DNA of 54,759 bases from Funneliformis mosseae (lineage: Eukaryota; Glomeromycota; Glomeromycetes; Glomerales; Glomeraceae): assembly GCA_910592005.1 (NCBI GenBank), contig CAJVPP010000058.1, positions 1-54,759 of the forward strand, in the 5' to 3' direction. Within the stretch, counting starts at the first letter, position 1, and every line of letters begins with the position of its first letter. Position numbers and translations under genes: made by a program. The notes under the pieces were generated by a model, which had not been told where the DNA came from, ran no database searches, and saw only the letters and a list, made by a program, of their open reading frames with translations. Positions 50,415-54,759 of the stretch are shown here, in pieces.

Positions 50415-53400
50415 ATGAGAGCTGAGCAGGCATATATCGATTTATTAAATAGCAATTTAGAATTACGAATAAAGTTAACTAAAGAGGAAACTATTATAAT
50501 TAAAAATAAGAAAAAGATTTGTAAGCTCATAAACGATCTAGAGCGATGTGAGTTATATATCAAATATCTTGAAAAAAATCTTATTTTACGAGAGGATGAG
50601 TTAGATAGAATAAAAGCAGAATACTGCTCTACCCTACATAATCTCAAAAAATGTCAGGATTATTTAGATCTAAAGGAGAAGACATTAGTCATTCAAAATA
50701 ACTGAATTATTCTACTAGAAGATACAGTAGAAAAGCTCAAAAGTCAAATTTTTAAGATATTGCATTCTTTTGGTCAAGACCATCAGAAGAAACAATTAAC
50801 TCAAAATTTTTCGGCTGATCTTTTATTACAAGAAACTGATTGTAATAGCTTTTTTTCAAGTCTAGTAAAAAAAAAGTAAATAAGAGTAATAAACCTTCTA
50901 AAGAAAAACATCAAGAAAATATGACACTACCAGATATCTTAAGAAATATTAGTATAGCTTTAGATCAGATTGAAGGATATATCAATGGCGACACATTATT
51001 TGACCTAAGAAATACATTGAATGGAATACGGATCTCAATAATAACTATTCGAAAGCATAATCAAAGGTATATTCAGAAAAATGCGAACTTACAAGGTCTA
51101 CTTAATGCATCCTATAGGCAGATCAATAGGATTATGAATGATATGGTAAATTTTAGAAATGATTGTCTTTGAAGTGTACAGATGATGAAGCAAGTATGAA
51201 GGGATGAAAAACAAGCCTAACAACAAAGAGATGATGAAATCAATAATCTTAGAGATATGGTATGTGAAAATGTTTATGAAAAATATTGGTGAAAAAGAAG
51301 ATACACTGCATGTACTTAACAGGCTCAGAATTTAAAAAGATATTATTGACAAAGTAGAAATGATATAGGATTATTAGAATATAATCAGGATCGAGTATAT
51401 GATCAATATGAAAAATGAAAGCAAAAAAAAATAAATTCACAGACAACTATTTGAATTTACAAAACAATCCACTTGGAAATATGACTACCTTACCAGAAGT
51501 TTTAAATGCAATGGCTCCACTTTTAGCTCAAATACTGCAATATATTAGCCAAGAGTTACCAGATGACTATTATAATAAGGTTATGCAGACAATTAATTAT
51601 GACAATTCATTAGGAGTGGCAGCCTTTAATGATGCTGTGAAAACTAATGTATTAGCAGGAAAAATGGCAGAAAAGTTTACTCCTCCTAATCCATTTAATA
51701 ATAATGCAGAAAATGCGATCAATACTCCAGCATTATTTATAGCATGGTTTTGAGAAACATATTGTGCAATAAAACTAGGTTCAGCATAGGCTTCTATGAA
51801 AGCACTTATATCTGATAAATTTCTTTCTATTGATACTTCAGAAACATATGAAAAACAGATTAGATCACATGTAGATGTTTTACCATTTGCAGATGTTTTA
51901 CCTATTCTTTATAGCCATTTACCTGAAAATTTGGAATTACAGATTAAAATTAGAAATCCAGCAGATCTTAATGCCTTTTTTACCCAACTTAATGATAAAT
52001 GGTTAGAAACTAGTGGACATATAGGCATTTCCTTCTTCAGTGAAGAAACTTTATCACATTCATCTCTACAAAAAGAATCATAAGCTAAACATGAATTTAT
52101 AGTTCGTTTAGTAAAGGATTTGAATTATTTAGATGTAATAACAGATCTCTCAGTCTTAAGACCATATATCCATAATGAACTTAGTAAAAGGTTAGGGCAA
52201 AAAGTAACTAATGTTAGAAGGAGCCCCTTTGCAGAACCTCAGGTTAGAAATACAAATACTACAAAGAAAGCTGTTAGAAAGGTAATACAAAAGTACCAGT
52301 TAAATGAATTGTTCGTTTTTGCTCAGTCTGTAAAAAGGCTGGTCATACAAAAATTAATTGTCTTGAAGTTAAGAATACTAAAAAGATTAATTATATATAC
52401 CAAAATGTTGAGAAAGATCCCATCCCAAGAGGATTCTCTGATGACTCTGAAGAACCTGAAATAGAATACATATTTAAGGAGGAGGCCGAAGAGCCTGAAA
52501 TAGAATACATAGTTAAGGAGGAAGTTGAGAAGAATGATGAATGTATTGATGATGACGGATCTGTTTTAAACATTACTGACCAAAACTGCTATGCTGTAAA
52601 AAAAAAGTAGTACGAAGTGTAATACCTATAAAAAAGACTCACAAGAAGGAATTTCCTACTTTCAAATCTTGTGCTGAAAATACCAAAGAGATACTTTGCA
52701 TGGCTACAGATCAAATGTATCAAATAGTCTTAAAATCTTCAATATCATCATTAGTCCCTTATTATTCTAGAGAGATTCTTATAGAAATTTCAAAAGTTAT
52801 TAATATGATATTCCCCAAATTAAAAGACCATTGCTTGAATATTGTTATGCCAAATGATACAGTTAAAAGAAGAAAATTAGCATAAGGGAACATTACAAGT
52901 AATTTCCAAGACATCTTGTTTTCGCTATTACAGGCAGTAAATATTGAGCAGAAGCTCCTTTTAGATGTGATGAAAAACTCACCTCACGACTCTATTCCAT
53001 CTCCTTCTAAAACTATTATGAAAATAGAATCTTTGCCAGATAATAACTACTCAGGAGGCGGATATACTTTGAATCACGCTATTAAGGCTTATGCTCAATA
53101 TCGTTCAGCTGAAAAAAAAAATAGACAAATATATTGGCTTAAGCCTTTAGAGATAAATTTTATATAAATAAAGGATGCTGACGATATTGCAACTATTTAT
53201 TGTAAAATAGAAAGTTTGGTAATACCTTGCGCAATAATTGATACTAATTCTAATTCTTCTATATTTTCAGATAATATTGCTGAACTTGTCAAAGAGCTTT
53301 TAGGAATTAAAATTAATAGGAAAAAAATTCATAGGCTTAATGGAGTCACAAGTCAATTTATATCTATTGGTACTATGGATAATGTTCCTATAACAATTGG

Positions 53401-53755
53401 TTCTAGAGAAAATACAGCTTCTATAACAGATGAATTTTCTGTTATGCCTGCAGAAAAAGATCAGGATGGAAATGCTAAATCTTTAGTAATTCTTGGAACA
53501 CAATGGCAATATTGAGCTGGATGGGAGCCTTTAATAAAAGGAGAATTTAAGGCCACATGTAACAGAAAAACTATTACCATCCCCTTATCAGTTCACAAGT
53601 CTCAGCATAATATTTTTACTGTGAGTAAAGACCTGCCAAAAGAGGATCAGGAATCATTATGCGAAGTGCCTCTCAGCTCTCAGGTTTCTGTTATTTCTTC
53701 TAACCCTGAGGAGAACTTAAAAAAAATGCATTAAAAAAGTGAGTTATAAAAAGCT
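50415..53755 (+). pseudogene. LTR-retrotransposon-like gag-protease relic
   Basis: The order on the plus strand is: a coiled-coil segment from 50,415 (LELRIKLTKEETIIIKNKKK; heptad-like Leu/Ile); a second helical segment from 50,921; a gag-type region 51,480-52,085, with LPEVLNAMAPLLAQILQYIS and then SETYEKQIRSHVDVL, ILYSHLPENLELQIKIRNP and AFFTQLNDKWLE; a CCHC zinc knuckle CSVCKKAGHTKINC near 52,320-52,361; an acidic spacer with two EEPEIEYI repeats; and a retropepsin-like segment at 53,216-53,515 (CAIIDTNSNSSIFSDNIAEL), where the usual DTG reads DTN. Frames shift at A-runs near 50,870 and 51,420. About a dozen stops fit CGA-to-TGA or CAA-to-TAA. No reverse transcriptase or LTR was found, so it is truncated. 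Confidence 0.65.
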
Positions 53756-53827
53756 TGAAAAAATGTTATACAATTCTTTCAAGTCTAAAACGAAACTCAA
53801 TAACACATGTAGAAGATTGCAGATTCA

Positions 53828-54377
53828 TTATAATGAGCTATTATGTAGTAGCCAATAAGTAAGCTGTTTCTGCTTTATTTTTTCATCTTCCTTAGCATTT
53901 TTTTTATAAAATACTCTTAATTCTTCCCCATGTAATCCTTTACTCTGAATGCTTTTGGCTGAGTTTTCTAGGGTTAGCTTAGTCTGAATGGATCTTAAAG
54001 GGATAACATTAAGCAATTTAGAGATATGAACAGATTTAGCTTTTATATTTCTTTCCCTAGTTTTTTTGCCTTATTTTTAGAAATAATGGTACTCGAAGAC
54101 TTGTGAGGTCCATCTTTTCTCTATAGGATGAATTAGCATTGGTTGATACCATCTTTTTAGAATCTAAAGGTGGGTCTATTAATGGATATGATACCATCTC
54201 TTTAGGATCTATCGGGAGATAAACTCCTCTTTATATTTGGTATACCCACTGAGATGATATTTTATATTTGTTTGCCATAACTTCTGATACTCGCTTCATT
54301 GAATTTTTAGTACTAATAATATCCTAAATATCTTTTTCTGATAAGTGAGTTGCATCTGAGCGTAAGTAGCAATTCAT
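53828..54377 (-). pseudogene. Decayed HTH-like mobile-element ORF
   Basis: From 54,377 the minus strand reads MNCYLRSDATHLSEKDI, stop, DIISTKNSMKRVSEVMANKY, then KISSQWVYQI, stop, RGVYLPIDPKE and DSKKMVS. After a frame change the open segment 54,016-53,828 (SIQTKLTLENSAKSIQSKGL, then EDEKIKQKQLTYWLLHN) follows. The first part looks like a helix-turn-helix (repeated residues and a SxxxVYQI recognition-type helix). Both early stops fit CAG/CAA to stop. It is on the opposite strand to the gag relic and is probably part of a different element. Family unknown. Confidence 0.4.
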
Positions 54378-54399
54378 TTTTTCTTATAGTTAGAAAAAA

Positions 54400-54625
54400 T
54401 TTGTCGATAAATATTCGATATACATTCAATATGTATATTCAGTATACATTTAGTATACATTCGGTACATCTGATATATATCCAGTATGTTTAGTGCATTT
54501 GGTATATTCAGTGCATTTAAAACATTTGGTATGTTCGATATGTCTGAAATATATCTAATATACATTTGATACATATGATGCATTCAGTACATCTAAACAT
54601 TCGATGAATATTCAGTTCAGAAATT
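54400..54625. repeat. Degenerate ~9-11-bp tandem array
   Basis: About twenty units of the type CATTYRGTATAT (variants ATTCAGTATAC, TTTAGTATAC, ATTTGGTATG, GATATGTCT) run head to tail with irregular length. The array generates spurious Tyr/Met/Ile-rich frames on the minus strand. Confidence 0.7.
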
Positions 54626-54687
54626 TCAGTCATATTTTTTCTACTATAGTAGCAGTTAAGTCAAAAAAATAGGTCATAAATAATATA

Positions 54688-54759
54688 CAGTCAACTCTTG
54701 TTATAACGAACCTTACGTTCTAGACCTCAACTTCGCTATAAGGCTATAGTGAAGATTTT
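54688..54759 (+). mobile_element. Left end of a pogo/Tigger-like element, running off the window
   Basis: TA (54,686-54,687) is followed by CAGTCAACTCTTGTTATAAC and GAACC, the conserved Tigger/pogo terminus. An internal near-palindrome, TTCGCTATA AGGC TATAGTGAA, follows. Only the first 72 bases of the element are in the window. Confidence 0.75.

Overview
The window looks like a contig piece from an arbuscular mycorrhizal fungus (Glomeromycota, Rhizophagus-like). The basis is strong AT richness, multi-exon genes with short GT-AG introns (about 50-150 bases), one clear GC-AG intron, poly-Asn runs, and large tracts of decayed transposons. The taxon is an inference; the protein families and repeats were read directly. 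No rRNA, tRNA or CRISPR was seen.

Layout. (1) 1-16.5 kb is an extremely AT-rich repeat graveyard. It holds a hAT relic near 4.5-5.2 kb, an unidentified coding relic near 10-11.8 kb, and a pogo/Tigger-like relic (14.9-16.5 kb) with a tandem array and a recognisable 3' terminal repeat. (2) 17.1-37.8 kb is a gene island. It carries a 17-exon cullin-1-type scaffold (+), a small LYR-motif protein like ETFRF1/LYRM5 (-), a ~1986-residue largely disordered protein with a possible Ras-association/ubiquitin-like N-terminus (+), DNA2 nuclease-helicase (+), and a KDM5/Lid2-type histone demethylase (-, convergent with DNA2). (3) 37.8-41.0 kb is AT-rich and gene-free, with a 21-bp inverted repeat and a cluster of short repeats. 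(4) 41,013-48,165 is a TA-flanked Tc1/mariner-IS630-like element. Its transposase gene is split by a 4,490-bp hAT element (42,832-47,321) that has its own terminal repeats and an 8-bp target duplication. (5) 48.3-54.76 kb is a patchwork of decayed elements: a Maverick-like fragment (tentative), a retroviral-type integrase, a gag-protease with zinc knuckle, an HTH-like ORF, a degenerate ~10-bp array, and a pogo/Tigger terminal repeat entering at the right edge.

The host genes are unlinked housekeeping functions (ubiquitin ligase scaffold, mitochondrial LYR protein, DNA replication, chromatin), not an operon or a cluster with a shared job. I found no convincing new biological system. The best observations are the nested transposon pair whose host reading frame can be followed across the insertion, a pervasive C-to-T (CAA/CAG/CGA to stop) decay signature in the mobile genes but not in the host genes, an apparent GA-AG intron in the cullin gene, and an exon-like tandem repeat inside the hAT element.
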